From CAYOXD01 sp964407825 (GTDB lineage Bacteria; Desulfobacterota; Desulfobacteria; Desulfobacterales; JAFDDL01): a stretch of 64,000 nucleotides of DNA. The notes under the pieces are model-generated. The model did no database searches and was not told where the DNA came from. It saw nothing but the letters and a program-made list of their open reading frames with translations. Below are positions 9,819-19,145 of the stretch, in pieces (position 1 is the stretch's first letter; every line of letters starts with the position of its first letter). The translations under genes and the position numbers were made by a program. The stretch lies in assembly GCA_964407825.1 (NCBI GenBank), contig CAYOXD010000005.1, positions 1 to 64,000 on the forward strand. Reading direction: 5' to 3'.

Positions 9819-10348
9819 AGCCACCGACCGGGGAACTTAAAAGCCGGTTGAAACAGATCCGCCTCCTGCTTCTAGATGTGGACGGGGTATTGACGGACGG
9901 CAGCATCATTTACACAGATACGGGCCAGGAAATCAAACGTTTCCACACCCGGGACGGGCTTGGTCTCAAGCTGGCGATGGAGGCGGGTATTCAGGTGGGC
10001 ATCGTCACGGGCCGCCGGGGCCCCGCCCTCATGCACCGCTGCCGCAACCTCGGCATTGACCTTGTGTTCGACGGCATCGACGACAAGGGGACTGCTTTGG
10101 AACATATCTCGGGGCAACTGGACATCCCGAAATCACAAATCGCCTTTGTGGGGGATGATTTGCCGGACCTTCCCATCATGCGGCGCGTCGGGGTGGCGGT
10201 GGCGGTGGCGGATGCCTGCCCGGAGATACGCCAGGCGGCCCATATGGTAACCTCGGCCTCGGGCGGATCTGGAGCCGTCCGGGAGGTGTGCCAGGTTCTT
10301 CTACAGGCCATGGGAACCTGGGAGGCAGTATTGAAACGATTCTCGTGA
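9815..10348 (+). CDS. kdsC: Kdo-8-phosphate phosphatase
   Basis: A 177-residue HAD-type phosphatase that releases free Kdo from Kdo-8-P. The nucleophile motif LLLDVDGVLTDG (DxDxxxT) lies near residue 20 and the metal-binding GDDLPDLP near residue 110, with no cap domain, as expected for KdsC. I place the start at ATG 9815, which overlaps the kdsA stop as ATGA, with GGGGAG upstream. A longer frame opens 7 codons earlier. It lies between kdsA and lptC, so it belongs to the LPS operon. Confidence 0.94.
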   Translation: MKPPTGELKSRLKQIRLLLLDVDGVLTDGSIIYTDTGQEIKRFHTRDGLGLKLAMEAGIQVGIVTGRRGPALMHRCRNLGIDLVFDGIDDKGTALEHISGQLDIPKSQIAFVGDDLPDLPIMRRVGVAVAVADACPEIRQAAHMVTSASGGSGAVREVCQVLLQAMGTWEAVLKRFS

Positions 10349-10349
10349 A

Positions 10350-10979
10350 ATGGGGATCGATCGGGATAATGGAATGACCATGGTTGTTGGAAAGGTTCTT
10401 GGAAAAACCAAACGTCCCCTGAAGGTGGAGCCCATTCTCGTTCTGGTACTGGTGATCGCAGTGAGCGTTATCCTGACCATTTTCTGGTCCTCACGACGGT
10501 CCAAGCAACTGCCGGTAGCCGACACCTCCGCAAAACAGGAGCGGGAGGCCACCCTTTCCATTGACGGAATCCGCATGACCGTCATGAAAGGAGGACAGAC
10601 GGCGTGGTATATGACCGCGAACCACGGCATCTATCTGGACAACAACAGCAAGGCGATTTTCAACGGTATTACCGCCACCTTTATTACTGACGAGGGAAAC
10701 CCGGTGGTACTGACCGCGGACCGAGCGACCTATTTCAGCAATTCGAATGATCTTGAAGTCTCCGGTCATGTTGTGATAAAAAATGATCAGTATCAGTTGG
10801 AAACAGAGCAATTATCCTATGATCATAGCCATCGGGTGCTCACCTCGAACACCCGCGTCCTTGTCAAGAGCGAGGGAGGGGTGGTGGCGGCCGACGCCAT
10901 GGCTTATGATCTGCGGACAGACCAAATTACACTCAAGGGGAATATTGCGGGGACACTCAGTGAACATACAGTTTTGTAA
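10350..10979 (+). CDS. lptC: LPS export protein LptC
   Basis: A 209-residue bitopic inner-membrane protein of the Lpt bridge, which hands LPS from the LptBFG transporter to LptA. A short basic N-terminus is followed by one membrane helix (about residues 27-47, PILVLVLVIAVSVILTIFW) and a periplasmic beta-jellyroll ending in [14 protein letters not shown]. Sequence conservation in LptC is low, so the call rests on architecture and on its place between kdsC and lptA. It starts one base after the kdsC stop and overlaps lptA by about 20 bases. Confidence 0.88.
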   Translation: MGIDRDNGMTMVVGKVLGKTKRPLKVEPILVLVLVIAVSVILTIFWSSRRSKQLPVADTSAKQEREATLSIDGIRMTVMKGGQTAWYMTANHGIYLDNNSKAIFNGITATFITDEGNPVVLTADRATYFSNSNDLEVSGHVVIKNDQYQLETEQLSYDHSHRVLTSNTRVLVKSEGGVVAADAMAYDLRTDQITLKGNIAGTLSEHTVL

Positions 10980-11580
10980 TGGTTACCCAAGGCTGAGGCG
11001 GGGGGTGATGACCGCTCTTGTGACGGCAATCTGCCTGCTCATGGTGAGCCCAACCTATGCCGAGGCAACCGACCACGCGGGAACCAGCAAAAAGATGATC
11101 CCGGCAACCACAGGCTCCGCGCCGCAGGCAAAGACGGCCAAACCAGTGGCTGCCGATAAAATCTCCATCGCATCGGACGGAGCGCTGATCAACCGTGCCA
11201 AGCATACCATTTTACTGAGGGGAAACGTCGTGGTGCATCAGGGGGATACGACCATTACCAGTGATTCACTGACGCTTTTTCTGAAGCCGGGGGCGAAGAT
11301 GGGCCCTCCTGGGGTTCAGAGTGAGAATTCCATAAATAAGATAATCGCGGACGGAAACGTCGTCTTCAAGCTCGACAGCGGAACGGCCTATTCGGATCAC
11401 GCGGAGTATACGACCAAGAGCCGGGTGCTGGTACTCACCGGCAAGGCGCCCAAGTTCATCAGCCGGGACAACACCATCACCGGCTCCCGGATCACCGTGA
11501 ACCGGAATTCCGGCCTGATCACCTTCGCTGGGGGCAAGGGCCGGGTGCAAGCAGTGATCTACTCCAAGGACCGTCTGTGA
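10960..11580 (+). CDS. lptA: LPS transport periplasmic protein LptA
   Basis: A periplasmic OstA/LptA-fold protein that forms the bridge carrying LPS to the outer membrane. With the GTG start at 10960 it is 206 residues: a basic n-region (YPRLRRG), a hydrophobic stretch ending SPTYAEA as a likely signal peptidase I site, a Lys/Ala-rich linker, then the OstA repeats ([35 protein letters not shown]). ATG 11008 is an alternative start but would leave the signal peptide without positive charge. The GTG overlaps the end of lptC, and the stop overlaps the lptB start as TGATG. Confidence 0.87.
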   Translation: MNIQFCNGYPRLRRGVMTALVTAICLLMVSPTYAEATDHAGTSKKMIPATTGSAPQAKTAKPVAADKISIASDGALINRAKHTILLRGNVVVHQGDTTITSDSLTLFLKPGAKMGPPGVQSENSINKIIADGNVVFKLDSGTAYSDHAEYTTKSRVLVLTGKAPKFISRDNTITGSRITVNRNSGLITFAGGKGRVQAVIYSKDRL

Positions 11581-12302
11581 TGCCCACCTTATCCATTGAC
11601 AATTTGGTAAAGACCTATAATGGCAGACGGGTGGTGAACGATATCAGCCTGGAAGTCGTCAGCGGCAGTGTGGTGGGGCTTCTGGGCCCCAACGGCGCTG
11701 GGAAAACCACCACGTTCTATATGACCGTGGGGATGGTCCAGCCCGATTCGGGGCAAGTCCACCTGGACGATGAAGACATCACCCACGACCCCATGCATGT
11801 GAGGGCGCGCAAGGGAGTAGGGTATCTTCCCCAGGAAGCATCCATTTTCAAAAAGCTCTCGGTCAGGGACAATATCCTTGGCATCCTGGAGGTGCTGCCC
11901 ATCAAGCGGAGAAAGAGACAGGCGCGGGCCAATCAACTCCTTGAGGAGTTGGGCATTCGTCACCTGTGGAAACAGAAGGCCGGGGTGCTCTCGGGCGGAG
12001 AGCGACGGCGCCTGGAAATTGCGCGGGCCTTGGCCACCAATCCCTCTTTCATGCTGCTGGATGAACCCTTTGCCGGCATCGACCCCCTGGCAGTCACCGA
12101 TATCAAGCAGATTATCTGCCACCTCCAGGAGCGGGGGATCGGCATTCTGATTTCCGATCACAATGTCCGTGAAACGTTAAGCGTCTGCGAAAAGGCCTAT
12201 ATCCTGCACGACGGGAAGGTGATCGAATGCGGCACGCCAGAGCATGTGGCAGGTAGCGAAGCCGCCTGCAAGAATTATCTGGGGAACGAATTCAGGTTGT
12301 AA
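11580..12302 (+). CDS. lptB: LPS export ABC transporter ATPase LptB
   Basis: This 240-residue ABC ATPase powers LPS extraction with LptF and LptG. It shows Walker [10 protein letters not shown] near residue 38, the Q-loop in YLPQEASIF, signature [15 protein letters not shown] near residue 138, Walker [14 protein letters not shown] near residue 158, and the switch His in SDHNVRE. The family-typical [12 protein letters not shown] stretch separates it from other ABC ATPases. ATG 11580 shares a base with the lptA stop; a GTG one codon earlier is also possible. lptF and lptG are not in this window. Confidence 0.96.
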   Translation: MPTLSIDNLVKTYNGRRVVNDISLEVVSGSVVGLLGPNGAGKTTTFYMTVGMVQPDSGQVHLDDEDITHDPMHVRARKGVGYLPQEASIFKKLSVRDNILGILEVLPIKRRKRQARANQLLEELGIRHLWKQKAGVLSGGERRRLEIARALATNPSFMLLDEPFAGIDPLAVTDIKQIICHLQERGIGILISDHNVRETLSVCEKAYILHDGKVIECGTPEHVAGSEAACKNYLGNEFRL

Positions 12303-12303
12303 T

Positions 12304-13737
12304 ATGGCGATAGAACTGCGACAACAATTAAAACTGACCCAGCAGCTGATCATGACACCGCAGCTGCAGATGGCCATCAAGCTGCTCCAGCTGTCCCGGT
12401 TGGAACTCATGGACTCGATTCAGCATGAGCTGGAACAGAATCCCGCCCTCGAAGAGTCGCCTGAAACCACCACGGAAGACCCGCTGGCCGAGACGCAACC
12501 GGCCACCCCGGAGGCATCCCCAGCGGACAAGGAAATCACCATAGAAGAGAAGATCCGGGAGGACATCGACTGGAGCAACTACATGGACGAATACAACACG
12601 CCCGGTCGCTCCACCTTCGAATCCGAAGCGAAGGACTCCCCCCAGTTTGAAGCATTCATCGCACCGAAGGAAACCCTCGCAGACCACCTTCTCTGGCAGC
12701 TGATGATGACCAAGCCCTCCGAAATGGAGGAGCGCATCGGCAGCTTCATCATCGGCAGTCTCACATCGGACGGGTACCTGGATATGGACATCGAGGGCAT
12801 TGCACAGCCCCTTGGGTGCGATGCCTATCAGGTGGAAACGGTCTTACATCTCATGCAGACCTTCGACCCCATCGGTGTATGCGCACGGGACCTGAAGGAA
12901 TGCCTTTTGTTACAGGTGCGACACCTGGAACTGGAAAACACCGTGGTGGCGGACATCATCAACCACCATCTGCACCATCTGGAAAACAAGAACTACCGGG
13001 CCATCGTCAAGGCGCTGAAGATCAACCTCGAAGAGGTGATCCGCGCGGTCAACATCATCCGGGTACTGGAGCCGAGACCCGGCTTGCAGTTCTCCGGAGA
13101 AGAGCCCCAGTACATTATCCCGGATATTTATGTCTATAAACTGGAAAATGAATTTGTCATTGTTTTGAACGACGATGGTATGCCGAAATTACGCGTCAAT
13201 AATTTCTACAAGAAGGCGGTCAATCGAAAGGAGGAAATTTCCGGTCAGGCACGGGATTATATTCAGGAGAAATTGCGCTCCGCGGCCTGGCTGATCAGAA
13301 GCATCCATCAACGCCAGAAGACCATCTACCGCGTGATGGAGAGCATCACCAAGTTTCAGCGCCAGTTTTTCGAGAGAGGCATCGCCCATCTCAAGCCGAT
13401 GGTGCTCAGGGACGTGGCTCTCGACATCGGGATGCACGAGTCAACCATCAGCCGCGTCACCACCAACAAGTATGTATATACTCCCCAAGGTATTTTCGAG
13501 TTAAAGTATTTTTTCAACAGTTCCATCAACCGGATCCATGGGGACGCCATCGCATCGGTCAGCGTACAGGACAAAATCAGACAGATTATCGACAGCGAAA
13601 ATCCCCGGAAACCATACAGTGACAGCAAAATCGCGGAAATGCTCGAGGCGTCCAACATCAACATCGCTCGAAGAACAGTTGCAAAATATCGAGAAATGAT
13701 GCGGGTTCTGCCATCCAATAAGAGGAAGCAATATTAA
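12304..13737 (+). CDS. rpoN: RNA polymerase sigma-54 factor
   Basis: A 477-residue sigma-54 that directs RNA polymerase to -24/-12 promoters and needs AAA+ activators. Region I is Gln/Leu-rich (LKLTQQLIMTPQLQMAIKLLQLSR) at residues 8-31, the core-binding domain spans about residues 120-300, and the C-terminal RpoN box ARRTVAKYRE is intact. The longer upstream frame runs into lptB, so I use ATG 12304, one base after the lptB stop. Three sigma-54 activators (19146-20210, 20224-21720, 28408-29856) and one good -24/-12 site (29988-30002) in this window are its likely clients. Confidence 0.97.
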   Translation: MAIELRQQLKLTQQLIMTPQLQMAIKLLQLSRLELMDSIQHELEQNPALEESPETTTEDPLAETQPATPEASPADKEITIEEKIREDIDWSNYMDEYNTPGRSTFESEAKDSPQFEAFIAPKETLADHLLWQLMMTKPSEMEERIGSFIIGSLTSDGYLDMDIEGIAQPLGCDAYQVETVLHLMQTFDPIGVCARDLKECLLLQVRHLELENTVVADIINHHLHHLENKNYRAIVKALKINLEEVIRAVNIIRVLEPRPGLQFSGEEPQYIIPDIYVYKLENEFVIVLNDDGMPKLRVNNFYKKAVNRKEEISGQARDYIQEKLRSAAWLIRSIHQRQKTIYRVMESITKFQRQFFERGIAHLKPMVLRDVALDIGMHESTISRVTTNKYVYTPQGIFELKYFFNSSINRIHGDAIASVSVQDKIRQIIDSENPRKPYSDSKIAEMLEASNINIARRTVAKYREMMRVLPSNKRKQY

Positions 13738-13750
13738 AGGGAGGGCAAGT

Positions 13751-14287
13751 ATGCAAACATCCGTTACTTTCAAGAATATAGACCCGTCTGACCATCTCAG
13801 ATCCTATGCCCAGGACAAACTCGACCGCCTGGATAAATTCCTGGACAACCCGGCCGAGGCCAACGTGATGCTGCGGGTCGAGAAATTTCGGCATATCGCA
13901 GAGGTCAATATCAACGGAGACCGGCTCAACATTGTCGGCAAGGAGGAAACCGAAGATATGTACTCCGCCATCGACATGGTGCTGGACAAGCTTGAAGCCC
14001 AGATCAAAAAGAGCAAGGGGAAAATTCGGGAGCACCGGGGAAGCGGGAAAAACCGCCACAGGGAGGCCAGCATCCTGGAGGTGCCCCCCCCCGAGTCTGA
14101 GGAGAGGACCGGCAGGATCCGGGTTAAAAATATCGATTACAAGCCCATGGATGTGGAAGAGGCCGTCATGCAGATCGGTCTGGTGGAAGACAATTTTCTG
14201 GTTTTCACCAATTCCAAGACAGACAAGGTGAACGTATTGTATCGTCGCAACAACGGTAACTTCGGTTTGATACAGCCGAGCAACTGA
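13751..14287 (+). CDS. hpf: Long-form ribosome hibernation promoting factor
   Basis: A 178-residue protein of the long HPF type, with an N-terminal YfiA-like fold (residues 1-100, starting MQTSVTFKNIDPSDHLRSYAQDKL) and a C-terminal dimerisation domain (residues 118-178, VKNIDYKPMDVEEAVMQI to LYRRNNGNFGLI). Long HPF alone forms 100S ribosome dimers in stationary phase. It follows rpoN by 13 bases with AAAGGGAGGG upstream; rpoN-hpf-ptsN order is widespread in proteobacteria. Confidence 0.95.
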   Translation: MQTSVTFKNIDPSDHLRSYAQDKLDRLDKFLDNPAEANVMLRVEKFRHIAEVNINGDRLNIVGKEETEDMYSAIDMVLDKLEAQIKKSKGKIREHRGSGKNRHREASILEVPPPESEERTGRIRVKNIDYKPMDVEEAVMQIGLVEDNFLVFTNSKTDKVNVLYRRNNGNFGLIQPSN

Positions 14288-14370
14288 CGGGGCATCCCAA
14301 ATGGGCACGGGTGCGGCATTTCCCCTGAAGGGGGGAGATTGCCAGCCCGGTTGACTTCTGGTGAATAGCA

Positions 14371-14829
14371 ATGAAAATCGTTGACGTGCTTCAAAAGGAA
14401 GCCATTCAGATTGATCTTAAGGCAAAGGATAAGAGGGGGGCCATCGAGGAGATGGTGACCCCGGTGGCCCGCCTATCCGGTATTGACCAGGAAGAGATCG
14501 TCCGGGTATTAATGGAGAGGGAACGGCTGGGTTCAACGGGAATCGGCGAGGGGGTCGGTATCCCCCACGGCAAGCTCAGAGGGCTGGATTCCCTGGCGCT
14601 TGGATTCGGCATCAGCCGGAAGGGGATTGATTTTGAATCCATCGACAATCGTCCCACCCATATATTTTTCCTCCTCATCACTCCGGAGAACTCCACTGGT
14701 CTTCATTTGAAGCTACTGGCCCGCATCTCCAGGGTATTGAAAAGCAAACCGTTCAAGGAACAGCTGCTGGGCGCCATGGACGTCGAGGAGATCTACTCGA
14801 TTATCCAGAGGGCGGACGAGGGCCTGTAG
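14371..14829 (+). CDS. ptsN: Nitrogen phosphotransferase system EIIA component
   Basis: A 152-residue EIIA-Ntr protein, a phosphocarrier of the regulatory PTS that signals nitrogen, carbon and potassium state. The phosphorylated His is residue 66 in GVGIPHGK. Length and the N-terminal MKIVDVLQKEAI are typical. It lies between hpf and rapZ, the usual rpoN neighbourhood. EI-Ntr and HPr/NPr are not in this window. Confidence 0.94.
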   Translation: MKIVDVLQKEAIQIDLKAKDKRGAIEEMVTPVARLSGIDQEEIVRVLMERERLGSTGIGEGVGIPHGKLRGLDSLALGFGISRKGIDFESIDNRPTHIFFLLITPENSTGLHLKLLARISRVLKSKPFKEQLLGAMDVEEIYSIIQRADEGL

Positions 14830-14890
14830 CCGACGCTAAACCCGCAATTCTGTCCATCAGTGAAGGTCAAACGGTTTCAGGGGCATCTGG

Positions 14891-15760
14891 GTGACGGCAA
14901 CTCCATCCAACATCATCATCATCACCGGGTATTCGGGATCCGGAAAGAGCACGGCTCTGGCCGCACTGGAAGATTGCGGCTTTTACTGCGTGGACAATAT
15001 GCCGGTGGCGCTGCTTCCAAAATTCCTGGAACTGGTCACGGAAAGCAATTCGGAAATCGCAGGACTCGGATTTGTGATGGACCTTCGCGAGAGGGGGTTT
15101 ATAGACCGGTATCAGAGCGTTTTTGCCTCGCTGCAGGAGCAGGGCACTGAGCTCACCATCTTGTTCCTTCAAGCCAGTGAGCAAGCCCTGCTGCAGCGTT
15201 ACAGCCAAACCCGCCGCCAGCACCCCATGGCCCACGGTCTGGGCGTTCTCGATGGAATCCGCACGGAAAGGGATCAACTCCAGGAGCTGAGAAGAGCGGC
15301 CCACTACGTCGTCGACACCTCCCACTACAACGTACATGAATTGAAGACGGTCATCTTCGACCTGGCACAAAAGAGCCGGAAGGTCTCCATCATTACCATC
15401 AACCTGCTCTCCTTTGGCTTTAAATATGGCATCCCCGCCGACGCCGACCTGGTGGTTGACGTGCGGTTTATCAAGAACCCCTATTTTGTTCCGGACCTCA
15501 AGCCTCTGACCGGCGAGTCCCCGGAAATCGAACAGTTCGTCATGGCCGATCCCAACGCCGCTATATTCGTGGAAAAATATCTAAACCTGCTCGATTGGCT
15601 CATTCCCCTCTATGAGAAAGAGGGAAAGGCATACCTGACCATCGCCGTGGGGTGCACGGGCGGACGGCACCGTTCGGTTACCATCGCAAAGTCCTTTTAC
15701 AACCACCTCCTGAGACCCGAAAGAAAGGTTCGCCTATCTCACCGGGACATCGAACAATGA
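14891..15760 (+). CDS. rapZ: RNase adapter / nucleotide-binding protein RapZ
   Basis: This 289-residue protein has the Walker A motif GYSGSGKST near residue 13, followed by the family-specific LEDCGFYCVDNMP, and the C-terminal GCTGGRHRSV sensor-domain motif. In enterobacteria RapZ senses glucosamine-6-phosphate and guides RNase E to GlmZ RNA; the target here is unknown. It starts with GTG at 14891. Its stop overlaps the start of rimI as ATGA. Confidence 0.95.
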   Translation: MTATPSNIIIITGYSGSGKSTALAALEDCGFYCVDNMPVALLPKFLELVTESNSEIAGLGFVMDLRERGFIDRYQSVFASLQEQGTELTILFLQASEQALLQRYSQTRRQHPMAHGLGVLDGIRTERDQLQELRRAAHYVVDTSHYNVHELKTVIFDLAQKSRKVSIITINLLSFGFKYGIPADADLVVDVRFIKNPYFVPDLKPLTGESPEIEQFVMADPNAAIFVEKYLNLLDWLIPLYEKEGKAYLTIAVGCTGGRHRSVTIAKSFYNHLLRPERKVRLSHRDIEQ

Positions 15761-16242
15761 CAGCAATGGAGCTGCAGTGGCGACTGATTCCCATGAAGGC
15801 GGCCCATCTGGATCAGGTCGTTGCCCTTGAGCAGGTCTGCTTTGCAAGACCGTGGTCCAAAGGGGCTTTTCGCTCGGAACTGACACTGCCCCATTCGAGC
15901 AGCCACATCGCAAAAACGACTCGCTGCCTTGAAAGCGGATCCATAATCGCTTATGTTTGTACACAGCGGATTCTCGACGAACTCACCATTCTCAAGATCG
16001 CTGTAAGCGCCGGGTGGCGATCCCTGGGGGTCGGCACCGCCATCTTGAGACGGATCATGGGAGCCGCTCATCAAACAGGGGCCAAAACTGTTTCTCTGGA
16101 GGTTCGCCCGTCGAACGCCGGCGCGGTTTCCTTCTATCGCCGGCTTGGGCTTGAAGTCATCGGCAGACGGCCCGGCTATTACCCCGAGACCGGGGAGGAC
16201 GCCCTCATCATGGGCAAGTCGCTGGAAGGAGAATCAACATGA
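15757..16242 (+). CDS. rimI: Ribosomal protein S18-alanine N-acetyltransferase (GNAT family)
   Basis: A 161-residue GNAT acetyltransferase. The RimI-like start (EQVCFARPWSKGAFRSEL), the acetyl-CoA loop VSAGWRSLGVGTAIL near residue 88, and LEVRPSNAGAVSFYRRLGLEVIGRRPGYY near residue 115 fit RimI well; the enzyme acetylates the N-terminus of ribosomal protein S18. ATG 15757 overlaps the rapZ stop, and ATG 15766 is an alternative. The frame runs further upstream inside rapZ, which I discard. It overlaps gap by four bases. Confidence 0.85.
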   Translation: MTAMELQWRLIPMKAAHLDQVVALEQVCFARPWSKGAFRSELTLPHSSSHIAKTTRCLESGSIIAYVCTQRILDELTILKIAVSAGWRSLGVGTAILRRIMGAAHQTGAKTVSLEVRPSNAGAVSFYRRLGLEVIGRRPGYYPETGEDALIMGKSLEGEST

Positions 16243-17243
16243 GCATCAAGCTTGGCATCAACGGGTTTGGAAGAATCGGACGAATGGTTTTCCGGGCTGC
16301 GTTAGCCCATCCGGAGCTGGAAATTGTCGCCATCAACGACTTGACGGATCCGGCCACCATCGCCCACCTGTTAACGTATGACTCGGTTCACGGCCGGCTT
16401 CAGGCGGAGGTGAGTGCCCAAACCGATGCCATCAAGGTCAACGACAAAACCATCGCCATCACCGCTGTCAAGGATCCTGCCCAATGCGCTTGGGAAACCC
16501 AGGGCGTCAACATTGTGGCGGAATGCACCGGTCTTTTCCGGGATCGTGAAAGCGCGGCCAAGCACCTGGCCGCAGGGGCCAAGAAGGTCATCATTTCAGC
16601 ACCCGCCAAGGACCCGGACATTACCATCGTGATGGGGGTCAATTCGAGCATGTATGACCCCCGGAAGCATCACATCGTCTCAAACGCCTCCTGCACCACC
16701 AACTGCCTGGCACCGGTGGCAAAGGTGCTGTTGGAAAATTTCGGCATCAGCGCCGGTCTTATGACCACCATCCACTCCTATACGGGGGACCAGCGGATTC
16801 TCGACTTTCCCCACAAGGATCTTCGAAGGGCCCGGGCCGCCGCCCTTTCCATGATCCCCACCACCACCGGCGCCGCCAGGGCCGTGGCACTGGTCCTGCC
16901 GGAGCTCTCCGGGAAGCTCAACGGTCTTGCCATCCGGGTACCGACGCCCAACGTCTCCATCGTGGACCTGGTCGCCACCATCGAAAAGCCGGGGGTCACC
17001 ACCACCGAAATAAACGAAGCGCTGAAGGAGGCATCCGAGGGGGAGCTTTCAGGAATCCTTGGGTATAGCGACGCGCCGCTTGTGTCCTCGGACTATAACG
17101 GTTGCCCCCTGTCCTCCACAGTGGACGCACCGACCACCTACGTAGTGGGCAATATGGTCAAGGTCTTGGCCTGGTATGACAATGAAACGGGCTACTCCCA
17201 CCGGATGGTGGATCTTGCCAGCATGATCGGAAACGAACTGTAA
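16239..17243 (+). CDS. gap: Type I glyceraldehyde-3-phosphate dehydrogenase
   Basis: A 334-residue NAD-dependent glycolytic/gluconeogenic enzyme. The N-terminus LGINGFGRIGRMVFRA is the Rossmann fold, the catalytic Cys lies in SNASCTTNCLAP near residue 150, and the C-terminal WYDNETGYSHRMVD is typical. Length is normal. ATG overlaps the rimI stop, with GGAGAATCAAC upstream. It is paired with tpiA three bases downstream, so two adjacent glycolytic steps are co-expressed. Confidence 0.97.
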   Translation: MSIKLGINGFGRIGRMVFRAALAHPELEIVAINDLTDPATIAHLLTYDSVHGRLQAEVSAQTDAIKVNDKTIAITAVKDPAQCAWETQGVNIVAECTGLFRDRESAAKHLAAGAKKVIISAPAKDPDITIVMGVNSSMYDPRKHHIVSNASCTTNCLAPVAKVLLENFGISAGLMTTIHSYTGDQRILDFPHKDLRRARAAALSMIPTTTGAARAVALVLPELSGKLNGLAIRVPTPNVSIVDLVATIEKPGVTTTEINEALKEASEGELSGILGYSDAPLVSSDYNGCPLSSTVDAPTTYVVGNMVKVLAWYDNETGYSHRMVDLASMIGNEL

Positions 17244-17260
17244 CCGTGGAGATCCCAGGG

Positions 17261-18025
17261 ATGATTCAAAGAAGAACGCTTATTGCCGGCAACTGGAAAA
17301 TGCACAAGACCACCGAAGAGGCTGTGGACACAGCCCGTTCGCTCGCGGCCCATTTAGACCCGACGCCCAGGGATGTGGATATCATGATCGCCCCCCCCTT
17401 CACGGCCCTCGGTGCGGTATCCGAGGTGATCCGGGACAGCGGCATCGCCCTTGGCGCCCAGAACCTGCACTGGGAATCCCAAGGCGCCTACACGGGAGAG
17501 ATATCCGCAGCGATGCTGATCGCCTGCGGATGCCGCTATGTCATCATCGGCCATTCCGAACGCCGTCATCTCTTTGGCGAAACGGATGCGGACGTCAACC
17601 GGAAGCTGAAAGCGGCCGTCGGGTACAGCCTCATCCCGGTGCTGTGCGTGGGAGAAACCGAAGCGGAAAGAGAACAAAAAAAGACCTTTTCGGTACTTGA
17701 CAAACAGATCGAAATGGGGTTAGAAGGGCTTTCTTCCACGGAGCTCGCGTCCCTGGTGCTGGCATACGAACCGGTATGGGCCATTGGCACGGGGAATACT
17801 GCCACGGCCGATCAGGCCCAGGAGGCGCACGGGTTCCTGCGCGGGCGGATGAGGGAAAAAATGGGCATTGATCTTGCCAATTCGATCCGGATCCTGTATG
17901 GAGGAAGCGTAACATCCAGGAATATCTCCGGCCTGATGGCCATGCCCGATGTGGATGGCGCACTGGTCGGCGGCGCCAGCCTGGAGGCAGAATCCTTCAA
18001 GGCGCTGGCCCTGTTCAATTCCTAG
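17261..18025 (+). CDS. tpiA: Triosephosphate isomerase
   Basis: A 254-residue TIM-barrel enzyme that interconverts dihydroxyacetone phosphate and glyceraldehyde 3-phosphate. The N-terminal AGNWKMHK, the catalytic His in GHSERR near residue 98, the catalytic Glu in YEPVWAIGTG near residue 168, and YGGSVTSRN are all present. I prefer ATG 17261 over the GTG at 17246 because it gives the usual short N-terminus and has GTGGAG upstream. It sits between gap and secG. Confidence 0.97.
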   Translation: MIQRRTLIAGNWKMHKTTEEAVDTARSLAAHLDPTPRDVDIMIAPPFTALGAVSEVIRDSGIALGAQNLHWESQGAYTGEISAAMLIACGCRYVIIGHSERRHLFGETDADVNRKLKAAVGYSLIPVLCVGETEAEREQKKTFSVLDKQIEMGLEGLSSTELASLVLAYEPVWAIGTGNTATADQAQEAHGFLRGRMREKMGIDLANSIRILYGGSVTSRNISGLMAMPDVDGALVGGASLEAESFKALALFNS

Positions 18026-18051
18026 CACTGGGGAAGGCGATACCGAACGCT

Positions 18052-18429
18052 ATGTCTGTTTTATTGATTTTCATCCATGTCGTTATTTGCATCGCCCTGA
18101 TCATGATCGTGCTTTTGCAGACAGGCAAGGGCGCTGATATGGGGGCCGTCTTTGGCGGTGGTGGGAGCCAAACCCTCTTCGGCAGCGGGGGCGCCTCCAC
18201 GTTTCTAGGCAAGGCCACCACAGTGGCGGCCATTGTCTTTATGCTGACCTCGTTTGCGCTGGCGTTCATATCCGGCCATCACAGGGGAAACTCTGTTATC
18301 CTCAACAAGAAGCCAGCAGCTGAAAGGCCGGCCGCCGGGACAGCGCCTCCCGCAGTGCCGGGAACTCCGGATTCAGGATCGGTTCCACCTGCAACTGCGA
18401 AACCGCCTGGAGCCAACACGAACCCATGA
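18052..18429 (+). CDS. secG: Preprotein translocase subunit SecG
   Basis: A 125-residue small subunit of the SecYEG channel. It has two membrane helices (about residues 4-22 and 55-73) joined by the family loop LLQTGKGADMGAVFGGGGSQTLFGSGG, followed by a Pro/Ala/Gly-rich cytoplasmic tail of about 40 residues that is longer than in E. coli. The tpiA-secG-tRNA-Leu order is common in proteobacteria. Confidence 0.94.
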   Translation: MSVLLIFIHVVICIALIMIVLLQTGKGADMGAVFGGGGSQTLFGSGGASTFLGKATTVAAIVFMLTSFALAFISGHHRGNSVILNKKPAAERPAAGTAPPAVPGTPDSGSVPPATAKPPGANTNP

Positions 18430-18441
18430 TCTGAATTTCGT

Positions 18442-18527
18442 GCCGAAGTGGTGGAACTTGGTAGACACGCTATCTTGAGGGGGTAGTGGGGAGACCCGTG
18501 CCGGTTCAAGTCCGGCCTTCGGCACCA
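18442..18527 (+). tRNA. tRNA-Leu (anticodon GAG)
   Basis: An 86-base class II tRNA with the CCA end encoded. The acceptor stem GCCGAAG pairs with CTTCGGC, then A and CCA. The D arm contains GGTAGACACGC. The anticodon stem CTATC/GGTAG (one T-G pair) closes the loop TTGAGGG, giving anticodon GAG. The extended variable arm (GGGGAGACCC) and T arm GCCGG-TTCAAGT-CCGGC fit tRNA-Leu. It lies 12 bases after secG and is probably processed from the same transcript. Confidence 0.96.
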
Positions 18528-18646
18528 TTTCCATGTTTTTAATTCCAACATACGGCTTCTGGCTCATTGCTTGATCTATTTCGGTTTCCACCAGCGGTTC
18601 GGTATCGATACGCAAGTCGGAGTATTCCCAATTAAAAGGTGCGACG

Positions 18647-19042
18647 GTGGGCAAACAGGTTAAAATATTGATCATTGATGACAATGAAGATGTTCTTTCC
18701 ACCCTCTATCAGTTTTTAAGCCACAAAAAATACCAGGTTGTCTCGGCCACCAATGGTTTGGATGCGCTAAAGCTATTCGAGGCGGAAAAGAATGGCTTCG
18801 ATCTGATCATTACCGACCTTGTCATGCCCAGCATCAGCGGTGTGGCGATCATTGCCATTGTAAAGGAAAGAAATCCCGATATTCCGATCATTGCCATCAC
18901 TGGATGGGGCGAGCACCCCGAGGCCTTGGCAACCGAAGCGAAGGCCGACGCGGTACTGGAAAAACCCTTCGAGCTGATCACACTTGAAAAGTTGATGACT
19001 AAATTGCTCACAGTACAGCGAAAGAAGATGAAATCCAGTTGA
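18647..19042 (+). CDS. Stand-alone response regulator receiver protein
   Basis: A 131-residue single REC domain with no output domain. The acidic pocket is IDDNED near residue 10, the phosphorylated Asp lies in IITDLVMP near residue 57, the switch Thr in AITGWGE near residue 86, and the conserved Lys in LEKPF near residue 106. GTG is the start, with AAGGTG upstream. It lies 100 bases before a sigma-54 activator that lacks its own receiver, so the two may work as a split NtrC-type regulator; that is inference. No kinase is adjacent. Confidence 0.88.
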   Translation: MGKQVKILIIDDNEDVLSTLYQFLSHKKYQVVSATNGLDALKLFEAEKNGFDLIITDLVMPSISGVAIIAIVKERNPDIPIIAITGWGEHPEALATEAKADAVLEKPFELITLEKLMTKLLTVQRKKMKSS

Positions 19043-19145
19043 AACATCATGGCTGCCATACTATAATAGGAAGACTAACCCAGTCATGCATCAACGCCGG
19101 ATCCTGCGCACCCAAATGGACCGGCAATCAGCCCATTGAGCCGCT

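Noticed and set aside
10783..10959. 59-codon upstream extension of lptA
   Set aside because: It lies inside lptC in another frame and would bury the signal peptide.
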